64,000 nucleotides of DNA from Cycas panzhihuaensis (lineage: Eukaryota > Cycadophyta): positions 55,187,741 to 55,251,740 of the forward strand of contig CM041465.1 of NCBI GenBank assembly GCA_023213395.1, read 5' to 3'. Shown here piece by piece: positions 62,854 through 64,000 of the stretch. The position numbers were made by a program, and so were the translations under genes. The first letter of the stretch is position 1, and each line of letters begins with the position of its first letter. Below the pieces are notes generated by a model. It searched no databases and had not been told where the DNA came from. It saw only the letters and a program-made list of their open reading frames with translations.

Positions 62854-64000
62854 CTAGACGCGCTGCTACAGGATAACTACCTAACTGATAGGTGTAAGGG
62901 AGAGTGAGTGGTGGAATGATAGAAGGTGGGACCTAAAAGATGGGTAACTACCACGCAGAGCGCCCCGTGCGCCGGAGCGTGAGTTTGGGATCTGCAATGG
63001 AGTATGGCTACTATCGGGTGACCCTTCACCGCTTTGAATAAGGGGTGAAGGTGCGTAGGGCAAACCTGGGTTGACCTGGGAATAGGACCCTCCCACCCTT
63101 GGGTGGCCAGAAGGGGGGAAGAGAAGACCTAATAGAGACAGGCCAAGAGCAAGCCTACACAACCTAATCGGGTACACAAGTGATGCAGGAAGCAAGGCAC
63201 TCGTGTGGTTAAGGAGAGAGAAGGAAAGGTAAGGTAAGGGGGGACTCCTACAATCTTTCCTACAAATGATAAAGATGCATGAAACAAGACAAACGAATCG
63301 TAAACAAGTACCAAACCAATTTTCCCTTTTTATCCTTCAATGTACTAATTACTACAAGAGAAATAAAAGGAAAAGAAAGGGTAGCGGAGGAGAACGAAAC
63401 GTGCACCTGGAGCGAAGGCGTGCGAGACGAAGTAGCCTTCCCGAGGAGCACCCAACCGCTCCGCGCAACGTACCGGATGCGAGATGTTGCGACAAACGAA
63501 GATGAGGCTTCCTTACCTTCCCCGGAAAATCAAATGCAAAGCCAAGAAAGAAAGGAAGCACCAACTAGTAAATGAAGTAGCATGAAAACATAACGCACAC
63601 GAAGGTGCTTACCGGTAGCTCACCTTACCCAAGCGATGCACTCCACGCTTCCCAAGTACCTGCAAGCAATAGCGGTCTCTTCCTCTTCCCGAAGGAAGAG
63701 CACTAACATGCAACACAAAAACTCTAACAATATATGCCTAAATAACATAAACGAGAATCAATATACATGCTAGTGCTAATCCAACAATGAAAGTATCGAA
63801 AGAAAGTGACCAAAGTGAAAGTAAATGATTGGGTAAGCTCCTGAGTAGCCTACCTCCCGCAAATGACGCCCAAACCTCCCCCCAAGAGCCACGAGGCAGT
63901 GAGGAGAAAGTCAAGAGCAAGGGCTAGAAAATGGCAAAGAAAAGGAGGCAAAGAGAGGCTCAAGGGTACCCACGACGGACCGGGATGCTATGAGGAGCAA
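62854..64000 (-). mobile_element. LTR of a diverged relative, nested in the third element (runs off the window)
   Basis: The sequence departs from the Tat-like family at about 62853-62866 (TGCTACAGG may be the LTR edge). The new sequence itself resembles the LTR of the same family, in the same order and orientation. GTGCGCCGGAGCGTGAGT at 62968 corresponds to 59269, the CCTCCCACCCTTGGG block at 63090 to 59341, and the GGTCTCTTCCTCTT block at 63673 to about 59929. No gene is seen in it. It is probably a related element inserted in the third one; the other end is outside the window. Confidence 0.5.

Overview
The window is nuclear DNA of a seed plant. The evidence is a multi-exon legumain (vacuolar processing enzyme) gene fragment, Ty3/gypsy elements of the plant Tat type, Copia-type LTRs with initiator-Met tRNA primer sites, an AT-rich background and long (TA)n tracts. 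The species cannot be told from the sequence. There are no bacterial operons, CRISPR arrays or recognisable RNA genes.

Layout. Bases 1-25960 and 30361-56049 are two copies, in direct orientation, of one ~25.8-kb block. Each copy holds, in order: ~4.1 kb of AT-rich non-coding DNA; a Copia-type LTR (4097-4337); a minus-strand Copia-like element with no recognisable genes (4811-8584); the gag-protease half of an old, decayed gypsy element (8860-10176); and a ~16-kb gypsy element of the Tat type inserted into it. Copy 1 ends inside the 3' LTR at a run of exactly 500 N (25961-26460). After the gap come seven exons of a legumain gene (26461-30031) with a reading-frame break in nearly every exon, and copy 2 then starts at 30361. 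Beyond copy 2, the old gypsy element resumes with its reverse transcriptase and RNase H (56893-58060). This shows that the big element sits inside the older one, flanked by a 5-bp CATCC target duplication. From 59166 to the end there is a third member of the same Tat-like family on the minus strand, itself interrupted near 62853 by an LTR of a diverged relative.

The Tat-like family is the most interesting content. Its order is 5' LTR, gag, protease, RT, RNase H, integrase, an antisense gene with a plant-mobile-domain-like segment, three conserved hairpins, a second complete-looking RNase H, a (TA)n tract and the 3' LTR. Gag to integrase is the usual replication set. The antisense gene and the second RNase H form an extra module between integrase and the 3' LTR. 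All copies are broken; many in-frame stops are C-to-T or G-to-A changes, as expected for methylated transposon DNA.

Caution on the assembly. The two ~26-kb copies differ mostly by short indels and by swaps such as CTG versus CG, densest in the GC-richer transposon DNA. With the 500-N join, this makes an allele placed in tandem by the assembler a serious alternative to a real duplication. Part of the frame damage, including that in legumain, may be uncorrected long-read error.
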